Part shown: in pieces, positions 12,239 to 23,109 of the stretch
Numbering within the stretch: the stretch's first letter is position 1
Layout: every line of letters begins with the position of its first letter
Source: Pilaira anomala
Taxonomy: Eukaryota > Mucoromycota > Mucoromycetes > Mucorales > Mucoraceae
Length of the DNA stretch: 64,000 nucleotides
Assembly: GCA_025716855.1 (NCBI GenBank)
Contig: JAIXMQ010000005.1
Span: 372,001-436,000 of the forward strand
Reading direction: 5' to 3'
Notes under the pieces: generated by a model
Database searches by the model: none
What the model was told of the DNA's origin: nothing
What the model saw: only the letters and a program-made list of their open reading frames with translations
Made by a program: the position numbers and the translations under genes

Positions 12239-14215
12239 CTCCCCCATTTTAATAAATCAAAAGAAAACATGATAGGTAAAATGCTGGAAATAGTTAGCAG
12301 AACCAGTAAGTGAATTCCTTGTTAGTTAAAAAAGTTTGCTGTGGGTATCTTTTTTTTTTTTTTTTTTGTTTAGGATATGAGCTTTAATTCATTTTATGTA
12401 AAGGGCATCATTCAATAATGCACATATTTAAAACGTTGATTTTTATCTGGTTAGAGCACAGATCTGCCTTTCTATCCGTTGCTGTATTCTCCGACAGAAA
12501 TGTTCGTAATGTATATTAGTTGAAACACAGCAACTAATATAAAGATGCATGAATTAACTTGACAAGATTTTGGATTAGATTTAAATATTTTACAATTAAT
12601 GCAAACTAAAGCGTGTATAGACTTTCATTAAAAAAAGACTATTTAACAATACAGACTGGATACATAATATGAACAAAAGGGCTTAAGATGTATGATAAAA
12701 CTAGGAAAAGTATAGCTATTAGGGTCTTACACACATTTTATGAACATATTTTATTATTTTAAATGTTAACGTTTATTTATTATTAAATCGGTATAATTCA
12801 ATCAGTTCCTTCGGTAAGAACAGGAGGCACCACGTGAAGGTAGAACTGAGGGTCTCCCATTTTCATAGCTTGCCATCTATGGGGAATTTCAACCCAAGCG
12901 ATACAGGTAGCGGGATAGCGGGATATATTTATTAGTTAGTATGCAGAAATAAGTGTACAATTTATAATAAACTATATATTTACCTATTATACCAGGTCAA
13001 AAACATAAAAATGACTGGAATCACCCTCCGCACTCACACTTGAGAGCTCAGCTCAAGTAGTCCTGCTTCATTGGTTAAAAATGTATATGAATGTGACTCA
13101 ACCGGCAAACCACAAACATTGCACTCCACGCATCATCTTAGAACCTGAAGGAGCAAGGTGATACACAATGCAACATGGGAAACAAGATCCGGCAAGCGAT
13201 ATGTGGCAAGAAAAAAAAATGAGCACATAGTGCATACCTGCTCCGGCGTCTCTTTCCCATGAAACAAAGGTAGGCTGCGGGCCTACAAGAGATACAATTA
13301 AGATACCAGTCATACAAAGAAGAAAAAAAGGATCGTGTGGAATGAAAGAAAAAAAAGAGTAAGAGTTAAAGAATCGTGTGGAATGAAAGAAAAAAAGTGT
13401 AAGAGTTAAAGAATCGTGTGGAATGAAAGAAAAAGAGTTAACGAGTCGTGTGGTGGGAATAAACAAATATAAAATAAAACCGGGGCCTTAAAAACATATG
13501 AGTTGTGACGTAGACTTTTTTTCAACGTCTTTGAACTCAGTCACTCAGAGTTTATTCACTTGAATTGATCTGCTCACACAAGACTTTATGTATTTGCTAA
13601 ATTGAGAAAAATAGCATAAAAATAGCATAATGTAGCTACTTTATTTTTGAGCATGAAAAAGAAATAAAGGATAGTATACTAATCGCCATAAGAATTCAAT
13701 ACAATGTCATCCCGTCCGCGTCTTTCAATAGCTGTCTCGAATGAACTATACGAGGAATTTGGTATTTGCAATGAGAGTGGTAGCGAAGTATAAGTGAGAA
13801 TACACTCCAATAGTTTTAAAGCAACGCGGACTGAAACAGGTTGATTTATCATTATATGCAAGGTTTGAATATTATAGAATGAAGAGAGATTTCTTTCAAG
13901 CCGATTATAATTGAGATTATTTGCTGTTTTAAAGCAGATCGATTTATACTTTGTAGTTGTAAAGAGAAAACTACCTATTCTTGCAGTGTCAATTCTAATT
14001 CGAAAATTTTTCTTGAAGACCAACCCCCGGATACGATTATAAAAACCTTTTGCAGGTTATGGCCAAGTTATATTCAGATTTTGTATTTATTTATGGCAAG
14101 TTATTTGGAGTAAAACTTCATCTGGTAGTTGGATAATATCCATCTTAAATAATCATTTTTGAAGCAAAAGAAAATGAAAAGTACGTGCAGCAAGATGATT
14201 CAGCTTTAATAATTG

Positions 14216-14218
<3 letters not shown>
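12239..14218 (-). repeat. Right arm of 1.98-kb near-perfect inverted repeat
   Basis: Reverse complement of 9042-11022 (see that entry). It contains R2 (12239-12757), the tandem repeat (13330-13457) and the mirrored F-box pseudogene (13679-14143). Its outer end is a 68-T run (14219-14286), whereas the matching poly-A outside the left arm is only 21 nt. Beyond the runs both sides have family-T sequence, at lower identity. Confidence 0.93.
13679..14143 (-). pseudogene. F-box protein pseudogene (right arm)
   Basis: Mirror of 9117-9581 with ATG at 14143. It reads MDIIQLPDEVLLQIT then CHK and the same TAA stop; the only coding difference noticed is C for R in that codon. The identical disabling stop and frameshift in the two copies show that they derive from one already-dead gene. 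Confidence 0.75.

Positions 14219-14286
<68 letters not shown>
14219..14286. repeat. Poly-T tract, 68 nt
   Basis: Uninterrupted T run at the outer edge of the right inverted arm. Two other runs of almost the same length occur at 27855-27920 and 33099-33165. Confidence 0.9.
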
Positions 14287-14288
<2 letters not shown>

Positions 14289-14402
14289 GTTCTACCTATG
14301 AGGAAAAAAAAGACAATAAATTTATATTTAAATTTGATCATTATTCAAGAAAATAGAAGTGGATATGAAAAATCTGTTTAATTTAAGAACCCACCTCAAT
14401 GT
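14287..14402 (+). repeat. Repeat family T, shortened copy 3
   Basis: Starts AGGTTCTACCTATGAGGAA and ends ACCCACCTCAATG, as in copy 2, but the middle is reduced to about 115 bp. It lies just downstream (on the minus strand) of the intact F-box ORF. Confidence 0.6.
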
Positions 14403-14527
14403 GATCAGTGCGAAAGTAAATTTCTAGCACAAGTAAGGACATTAAGCTTTTCTATCGAACGTAACTGGCTTATTAAGAGTTAGAGTGTATAAGAGAAAAA
14501 AAAAGTATTTATTTATTCTTTGAGCTT

Positions 14528-14983
14528 TTAATGTCTTTCAACAACCATGATTTCATCCTCCCTTCTTTGTATATTGACAGCTTCTAAGAAAGAGACGACG
14601 GAATCAGACGCTACAATCAATTGGAGCGGTTGCACGAAGTAACGAGGGATAGTGTGCAATAATCGCCTGGCAGTACGAAGTGAAATAATTTGAGGGCATC
14701 TTATTTCAATTGTTTGAATATTAGAGAAGCTGTGCAAGTTTCTTCGGATACTTTCATAGTTGATAGCAGTGGGTCTTAGGTGCAAGATGACTCTTCTAGT
14801 GCTAATAAAAGAAAAACTATCAACTCTTGCATCATCTCTAATATTGAAAGTTGTGTTGATTGGTAGATTTTGCATTCGGACGTACAGCTCCCGATTTGTA
14901 CGTGCCAAGTTGAATCGAGTCCTTCTATTCAATAAACGGGCGATGATGGTTAATATTTCATTTGTGAGTTGAGTGATAGGCAT
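14528..14983 (-). CDS. Small F-box-like protein, intact 151-codon ORF
   Basis: Single-exon ORF starting MPITQLTNEILTIIARLLN, which fits the F-box opening (LTNEIL, then RTRFNLARTNREL), followed by a short strand-rich tail. F-box proteins usually recruit Skp1/cullin to a substrate; this one is only 151 aa with no recognised substrate domain. It is the only open member of the local family (the 9117-9581 and 13679-14143 copies are broken). It is flanked by family-T repeats, so it looks like a gene carried or amplified with mobile DNA. Expression is unknown. Start chosen at the first ATG of the F-box frame. Confidence 0.6.
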   Translation of the reverse strand: MPITQLTNEILTIIARLLNRRTRFNLARTNRELYVRMQNLPINTTFNIRDDARVDSFSFISTRRVILHLRPTAINYESIRRNLHSFSNIQTIEIRCPQIISLRTARRLLHTIPRYFVQPLQLIVASDSVVSFLEAVNIQRREDEIMVVERH

Positions 14984-15059
14984 TGTAGAGTTGCAAATGT
15001 CTAGAAGTTAAAGAAAACGAAAAGTATGTGGAGCATGACTCTATTTTTATAGTTGACCT

Positions 15060-15380
15060 TTTTTTTTCAATGACGACAATAAAGATAAATTAATTTGATT
15101 ATTATTCAAGAAAAGAACAAGGAAAAGAGACAATAATGAAAACGAAATGATAAATTGCTTTGATCAATACTCGAAAAAAGAATAAGAGGAAGAAACAATG
15201 ACGACAATAAAGATAAATTGATTGAATTATTATAGACACAATGGCAAAATAGAGGATGATTCGATTTGATCATTATTCAAGAAAAAAGCAAGAAAACAGC
15301 AAGAAAATAGAAGTGAATATGTGTAACTAAAAAAAAATCGTTCAAGCCCACCTCAATAAGCAGTTTTGCAACTAGAGATA
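15060..15380 (+). repeat. Repeat family T, copy 4
   Basis: Plus-orientation copy with GACGACAATAAAGATAAATT, repeated TTTGATCATTATTCAAGAAA-like motifs and AATCGTTCAAGCCCACCTCA at the end. It is followed, as after R2 at 11023, by TTGCAA(C/A)TAG(A/G)GATAG and CAACGATC motifs to about 15450, which marks a shared element boundary. Confidence 0.65.
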
Positions 15381-15450
15381 GCATTTTCAACGATCGACGA
15401 TACTTATATAGATGCAACAATACAACGATCTCATATCGTGCATTGGAGCA

Positions 15451-16900
15451 ATTTCATACATAGGTATGTATGAAAATCTTCAAACATATATGGGTGTGCT
15501 ATTGTTGACTTGAGGCAACGATTAGTCACACAAATATTTCTTTTAGTAGCGTTTCTTAAAGTTTTCTTTCTTTATGTAAAAAGAATGAAAAACAAGATAT
15601 TTGAAAATTGTAGGGGAATAGATAGATTATATTATAGAAATAAAAAATGAAAATAAAATTTTACTTACATTTGAACTTAAATGTGCAGCAGTAAAGCGTT
15701 AGATGTCCAAAGAGACTATAACTCAATATATTTTTCCAATCATGATATTAATTGAACTCCTCGTTAACATGATATTCCACAGATTGTACCGTATATATTA
15801 TATTCCTTCTTTAATAAAAGTAGTAGTATATAGCAACACTCTATTTGTTCCACAGTATTAGTCCCATACCAGTTGAATACTAATAATCAAGTATGTTGTG
15901 AAAAAAGTAAAATGATATACAGCGATTTTTATAAGCATGAATATTTACATATATATATCATTGTGGCCTATTTATTTTGGGAAGATTGTGCCTTTGTGTT
16001 ACAGGAATTCAATATTTAATTCCTTTTTTTTTTATTCGTAGTGTAAAATTACTGTTTCATGTCGAGGTGTTGATCTGGTAAATATTATCCAAATTATATT
16101 GCTCTGTTTCTTTTTAGCTAAAATAAAAGAGCCGCTGGTTTCGTATTATAGTTGTTGAGATCACTTCACATAGGTATATTATTTAATAAAAGACATTGTA
16201 TTTTTGTTCATCTATAATAAGCGATATAAGGTTCCTGTTTTTAAATATACGTTGTAAGCACTATTTCAAATATCACATTTTTTCATATTTTGACTTTTGG
16301 CTGCTATTATGTTCAAGCTAGGTGGTAATTGCGTAATGTCAAAATAGAATTAGCGTAAGGGTTGAGAGTGATGTAACAAAAAAGGTAGGCCTGTATCTTT
16401 CAATTTTTGTATCCTCTATAGAAAGTTTCAGTAATAGGTTTCGTTTTATTTTTGAGAATATTGTATGTATCCTCTTATATCGCGTATTTATTTTAACTTC
16501 CCAATTGGTAGACTAGCAACTGATTCAAAGGCACCAGTTAACTCGTCAACATTAAGTCTTCTGCGTCATTTAAGCGTAATGGTTTTGTGTAAAAAAAAAA
16601 AGTATTTATCCTACATACACAAGGTGATTTCAGGAAACTTCAGAATCACCTTTAACGGTACGCCAATGTATCCAATGCCAAATTTAATCAGTCCAAAACG
16701 GAAGTATTCTCGTTAAGTGGTAACAAAGATGACAATTGGTCAACATTTCTCCTTGAGAATGATATTTCTACATATTATACAAAATTTTCTATTGATCCTT
16801 TTAGACCCCTTGGCTTTTATATGGTATATACGATCAAACAGCGAGACATGATTCAAGGATAAGCTACTTGCTTTGGTTCAAGGACAGGTAAAATTGTATT
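15451..16900. other. AT-rich gene-free DNA, 1.45 kb
   Basis: No convincing coding sequence was seen. An 83-codon ORF at 16465-16716 has no recognisable motif and includes a poly-A-driven lysine run. This may be decayed 5' sequence of the LINE that is recognisable from about 17050, but nothing in it shows this directly. Confidence 0.5.
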
Positions 16901-17049
16901 CTTCTAGAAACCTCTCGTTACGACGCCGGGCTACCGTCACCAATACATTGATCATGACTAAAGTCTGGTACTGTCTAAGATTATTACAACCCACTCATTT
17001 TTTTTGAACAAATTAAAATCTATACTTTATGGGTATGTCTGGCAACACA

Positions 17050-18243
17050 AACACCCTATGGTATCCTTCAATTAACTTAGTCTACCCTTGGCCCAAGGTG
17101 GTTTCGGCCTATTACATCCAGCAACACAACATATAGTTCTTCAAATGCGTCATCTTCACCATGTCTTTCAATCCAACAACACGTCGTTACTGGTTCGACC
17201 ATTCTTCAAATACCACTTGTCACCCATTACTTCAGTACCATTGCCGCCAGAAATGTTCTTTTTTGTACCTGGATGGCGCAAGCATGAGATTAACCACCCA
17301 ACATCAATTATCAATGCCTATTATCAAACTTTTGACCATTTTGATTTCACGTATGATTTCTCTCAGTGTTCACTTCCCACACTACTTCAGCTGCCTTTTC
17401 ACTATCTCTTCACTTGTCATACTCGTCAGGTCACTGGCTCCATAACATCGCAATTTTCCTGCCTATAAAATTTTCACATATACTACCCGTCTTCGCCGCT
17501 TATGAATACAAGTTGAAACTGAATATGTGGAACTACCGTTACTTTGCCGCCGTCTCAATAAGGATATACTTATACACCATACAGTGAAATTACAACCTTA
17601 CCTGCTTTCCTATATTTTAACCGCTTCCAGCGACGATAATAGACTTGTCCGAAATCACTCATCACTAATCCATCAACTTCGAAAGAATTCACTTTGGCTA
17701 CAATATACGTCAAGAAATTTTTGAAATTATCAAATCACTAGTAATGGGTCAAATATGGGGACTATTTCCGAAAGCAGTTTTAAAGTTTTCTGGTCCTTAC
17801 CCATTTTACTTTAAGCTCGATCACAATGGTATCGGGTGCTAAACCAAAAACTCCCAATCGCATCTTATTTACATCAAATTGGTAAAGCCGATAGCAAACA
17901 GTGCCGTTTATGTCAAATTGAAGAAGAATCTGTTGAACATTTTCTGGTTACGTGCTCCATTAAAAAAAATATTTGAATGATGGCCCTAAATTATCATTAT
18001 CCCACCTTTACTTTTACTACTGATCAGATCCTACAAGCACTGTTCCAACTGCAAGTTCCTTTCCCGTCCAGATCAAATCAAGCCATTCCTCTTTTGGTTC
18101 TCATATCAACCACACAATATTACATCTGGTACTCATATTGGCAACTAAGCATCAAAGAAGTACCTTTCCGTCCAAATTACATCATAAAAACTATCAACCA
18201 TCAAGTTCCAATCTTACTCACTAATCCTTCTACACTCGACTAA
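17050..18243 (+). pseudogene. LINE 3' portion (reverse transcriptase C-terminal region and zf-RVT)
   Basis: The plus strand reads LAQGGFGLLHPATQHIVLQM (the conserved GGFGLLDP-type motif after the LINE thumb), then a long variable region. Near 17850-17960 comes a zinc-binding zf-RVT module: ASYLHQIGKADSK, CRLCQIEEESVEHFLVTC, with the C-x2-C and H/C spacing of that domain. A stop after IKKNI and frame changes between ORFs at 17088-17468, 17366-17724 and 17977-18243 show decay. The orientation is opposite to the LINE piece at 11220-11880, so it is probably a separate insertion. Confidence 0.75.
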
Positions 18244-19057
18244 CCGTCCTTTTCGATCAACTTATCACTCTGCATGTGTGGCTCTTTAGTTTAACAAAAA
18301 ATATTTACCTTTTTTCTTTCTTTTTTTTTTTTTTTTTTTTTTTTACCTGGTTCTGAATGGAATGAAAAAAAAAAGAACATCATCTTTCAAGTTGTGTATA
18401 AGATATAATATTAACTGGTACCTCTAGCGTATCAATATCACCTATTTATCTAATAAATACATTAAGGGTGGGTTGAAAAGTGATTCAGTAGTTAAATTTA
18501 CGATTGTATTTTTTCTGTCCAGCAGATCCAGAGAATTTGTGTCGAGAGACCTGGCTATTCCAATAAATCTTTTTTATGTTTTTTTTTCACTTAGTAACAT
18601 ATAAAAAGTGAAGCCAATAGAAATAAATAAAGAAACTAAGGAGATTTTCTCATGTTAACTACAGTTTAGGATAAATACACTTTATCATAGTTCTATTTTA
18701 TTGAGCTCATATTCAAATTCTTCATGTTTTTAGTACTCGAAGCTGATTTACAATGATAGGACTATAATGACAATACCTCCTACAAGTGGAGACAATTAGA
18801 TACATTGGTATCTTACTAAAACTTCTTTTTACTTGCTCAAATAACATCTACTTATTTAAGTTACTATTATTATGTGTGTTGTGTTTGTGTCATAAAAAGG
18901 AACACTTTTGACAGAATAAAAGTAGACCTTTGATTGGCTTAACGGGTACACAACTTTTTTTTTTATGGGTAAAAGCACCCGCGTAATCTAAAATAAAACT
19001 ACGTGTTTCTATAAACATTTTTTCTTTTTCTTTTCGTTGTTTTTTTTTCTTTCAACC
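18244..19057. other. Intergenic, includes Smc5 upstream region
   Basis: Begins with the LINE remnant's end and a 26-28-nt T run at 18317-18344, then 700 bp of AT-rich DNA up to the Smc5 ATG. T-rich, C-poor sequence precedes the ATG (19018-19050). No other gene was seen. Confidence 0.5.
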
Positions 19058-19896
19058 ATGCCTCGAGAAAGAGAATTTGAAGACGAAGAAATGGAGGACG
19101 GACCCTCTTCCTCAAAACGTTTCAGACCTTCCTCACAAATTGATCTTGACAACGAAGAAGAAGAAGAAGAAGAGGATAAAAACTTATTAGTGGGTGACGA
19201 TGGGTAAAAGAAAAAAAAAGATAGGTCCCGTATAAAAAAGTGAATTTAAGCTAAAAAAAAAATTAGTTTTGTTGAAGGATCCATTGTAAAGATTACACTA
19301 AAGAACTTTGTTACTTATGAATATTGTGAGATTATGCCAGGGCCACAAATGAATATGATTATTGGACCTAACGGTACGGGTAAATCGACCATAGTATGTG
19401 CCATTGCTTTAGGATTAGGAGGTAGTCCAGCTTTATTAGGAAGAGCCAAAAATATTGCAGAGTTTGTAAAGACGGGTGAGGACGAAGCGACAATTTCTAT
19501 TGAATTAAAAATGGTCAAGACACGAAATATTGTCATTCAACGATCATTTAAAAAAGTGGATAATACAAATACATGGAGAAAGAATGATAGAGTCACCAGT
19601 TTAAGAGATATTTTGAATACTGTTCGAGAGTTAAATATTCAGGTGGATAACTTATGGTAAAAAAAAAAAAAAAACTTCATGAAATCTTAAATGGAATGAT
19701 ATATTAAAATTTTATTTTTTAGTCAATTTTTACCTCAAGATCGTGTATCTGAATTTGCAGAATTATCACCTTCACAACTTTTAGAAAGAACTCAAGCAGC
19801 TACAGGAGAAATTGAATTACATGATATGCAAAAGAAATTAATGGAATGGAGAAATAAGGAAAAGGATTTAGAAAAGGTGAGAAATGGGCTAGTTTT

Positions 19897-19934
<38 letters not shown>

Positions 19935-22900
19935 TTTGTGTATTAAAAACATATTTTTCTATATAGTCCCAAGCCTCTGATCTTGATCATCTTAAAACTT
20001 TACAAACTCGTAATGCTGAATCAGAAAAAGATGTATTCAGAATGCAACAAAGAACAGAAATTCTTAACAATATTTCTCTTTTGGAAGCTCAAATTCCATT
20101 GATTAAATATTCTGATGCTAAAAAGACTGTGGATGAAGTGAAGAATCGAGTAAATATTGAAAAGGAAAAGGTAGAGACTATCAAGGCTGAATTAGCACCC
20201 ACTCAGGCTTTGATTGAGTAAGTAATATGAACTGGCTTCGTTTAAGAGTCTATAAAGACTAAAGGTAATTTATGTATCATAGGGAATGTAATACTGAAGC
20301 TAAAAAAATGGCAAGAAAATTTACCGACGAAAACTTGAAATTTAAAGAACAAGACAACCGTATTAAGGCTATTTCTAATGATATTCAAAATGCTGTAAGT
20401 GTTTAAAAGGCTCAGAATATTGATATGTATTTTTACTGACTTTATTTTATTTTAGAGAGAATCTATCAAAGCAACTAAAGCATCTATCGCATCAACAAAG
20501 GAAAGAATTCCTAACGAAGAAAGAAAGATTGAAACGATAAAAGCTCAAATTCAAAAATTAGAAGATATAGTTAAGAATCCTCCTTCTACTGATTATTCTC
20601 AATTCGAAGAGGCTATCGTAAGTACTCGCCTTTTTTTTTTTCTTAAGAAAATGTGTATATTATGATTTTCTAATATTATATCTTACTAGACGGGGATCAA
20701 TGAAGAGATTGCTGAATTGCATAATCAAAGTTTCACCTTGAATCAAAAATTACGTGAAAACGGTAGTAAAAAACACGGTCTGGAATCAGCTTTGAGAACA
20801 AAAAAAGACGAGTAATATTTTTATATTTTCAATCAAACATATGACGACTAAATGCTTCTTTTTTTTTTTTTTTTACTTTAGACTCAAAGAAGTGGAAAAC
20901 GCTTTGTTTATTCGTGTGAAAAAAATCAAAACTAGATACCCTGATGTTTTCGAAGCATATCAGTTCTGTAGAAATAATGCAGATAAGTTTGTAGGTAGGA
21001 TCCATGGACCTGTTGTACTTTCTGTTAATGTAAAAGATGTTCGATATGCTGCTATGATTGAACAAGTGTTGGGTGGTTCTGCTAGTTCTCATCTCAGAGT
21101 AAGTTGAATATACATAATTCAAACATGAAAAAACGAGCTAAAAAAAAATCGTTTATAGTACTTTGTCTGTGAAAATGCTCAAGATTATCGTACTTTTACT
21201 CGTCTTCTTGTTGATGAAAAGAAATTAAAAGTCAACGTAACTTGGCCTGACGCTAATGATGATGTTTTAAAAACACAATTTAGTGAAACGGAATTACAAA
21301 CGAAACTTGGTATGGATCATTATGCAGTTAATTTACTTGAAGGTGATCCACATGTCATTCGTTACCTTGCCAAGGCATGTCATCTCAATCTTATCCCACT
21401 CGCTCTTAAACATTCGCGTGAAGAACAAGTTGTGAATTCCGGTTATTTTAGAAAGTTTTGTATTGGTGAAACTTTTTATAATGTTAAGATTGCTGATTAT
21501 GGAAATAGAAGTAAACAAACTTCTACTATTCCTTTGAGGCCTGCCGAGTATTTTAGTGATTCAGGTAAGGTATTCTTATATTTGTTTACATACAATGATT
21601 AACCTTTTTTTTTTCTTTCTTGTTTAGTTGATAGAGAAGCCAAGGCTGCTCTCACTGAAGAATACAGAACATTGGAAGCCAGTTTACAACAAGCTGACAT
21701 TGTTATCAAAGAATACAACATCGAACACGATCAAGTAAAGCAAAAGATAGAAGAATGCAAGCATAAAAAAGAAGATTTGATCGCTCAAAAGAGAGATGTT
21801 CAACGTGCTGCTCAAGAACATACTAAAAAATTACACATGTTGGACCGATCCAAGGCTGAATTAGAAGAATCTAAAAAGCGACCTCAATTATTGCTAGAAA
21901 AAATCAATCAATTGGAAAGAAAAATTGAAGAAATCAAGGAAACAGAAGAAGCGCTTATACAAGATTATATTGTGAATTTAAAAACATATGTTGAATATTA
22001 CGAGAGACGAAATATGTTTGATTTACAAAAGATTTTTGCAACTGAAAAGTTTAATGCGATTAATACTTATTGTAGAGAGCAAACAAAGATATTGCAAATT
22101 GCTGAACAAACCTATACACAGGAAAAGAGACAGCTTGCACTCGCTCAAAGAGAAGCCCAAAGATATATGAGAGATTGTGAAGATGCAGGTGGTAATCTTT
22201 CTGAAGAACTTCATGTTCAATTTCAAGAGATTTTGAGAGCTTGGAGAACAGAAGGTACATCTGAATCTTTGGATTCGCTCACACAAAAAATTGCTCAAGA
22301 AAAGACAAGAGTTGAAGCCATTCGTTTTGCCAATCCTAATGCGATGAAAAACTATGAAGACAGAAAACGTCAAATCGAGTTATTGGAACAAAAAATTGAA
22401 TCTAATAAATCCAAAATCCTTCATTGTAGAGACGAAATCGCTACACTTCGGGTAATGTATAAAAAAAAAAGAAGGGAGAAATTTAGTAAGTAAAAAAAAA
22501 AAACTTACATATTTTAAAATAGGCTGTATGGGAACCTCGTATTGATAAATTAGTTGCACGTATTGGTGTAAAGTTTTCTGAAGCTTTCAAACGTATTAAA
22601 TGTAATGGTGAAATTGATGTTGATAAACAAGAAGATTTCGATAAATGGGGTATCAATATTCGTGTTCGATTCAGAGATTCAGAAAAACTCCAACTTTTAA
22701 CAGGGCAACGTCAATCTGGTGGTGAAAGATCTGTTACAACTGTGCTTTATTTGATGTCTCTTCAGAATCTTGCTAAATCACCTTTTAGAGTAGTGGATGA
22801 AATCAATCAAGGTATGGATCCTAGAAACGAACGTATGATTCATGAGCAAATTGTATTAGGTGCAAGTAAACCCGGTACATCACAGTAAGTAATTTCTTTT

Positions 22901-23109
22901 AAGACGATTTAAATCTCTTTTTTTTTTTATTCACTCTGTCTCTTTTTTTCTTTAATAGATACTTTTTAATTACACCCAAGTTATTGCCAAATTTATTCTA
23001 TAATGAACGTATGCGTGTTCTTTGTATTTACAATAGTGAATGGTTACCTACCAAGATCCAACCATTATCATATTATTTGGAAAATGCTAGAGCGAATGGA
23101 GTTGCTTAA
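19058..23109 (+). CDS. SMC5: Structural maintenance of chromosomes protein 5
   Basis: Core ATPase of the SMC5/6 complex, used in recombinational repair and replication-fork maintenance. Twelve exons: 19058-19203, 19267-19656, 19723-19876, 19967-20217, 20283-20394, 20456-20617, 20690-20811, 20882-21098, 21159-21564, 21628-22451, 22523-22884 and 22959-23109, total 1098 aa, the normal length. An acidic N-terminus is followed by the Walker A motif IIGPNGTGKST (residues about 80-90) and VDNLCQFLPQDRVSEFAEL, which is characteristic of Smc5. Long heptad-rich arms flank a hinge segment (residues around 470-600). The C-terminal ATPase half has the signature SGGERSVTTVLY and Walker B FRVVDEINQGMDPRNE. 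Intron 3 contains an (AG)n microsatellite at 19901-19930. No defect was seen. Confidence 0.97.

Noticed and set aside
17161..17724. Overlapping ORFs of 65-94 codons inside the LINE remnant
   Set aside because: They are alternative frames of the decayed LINE; the recognisable reverse transcriptase C-terminal motifs are in a different frame or shared with it.
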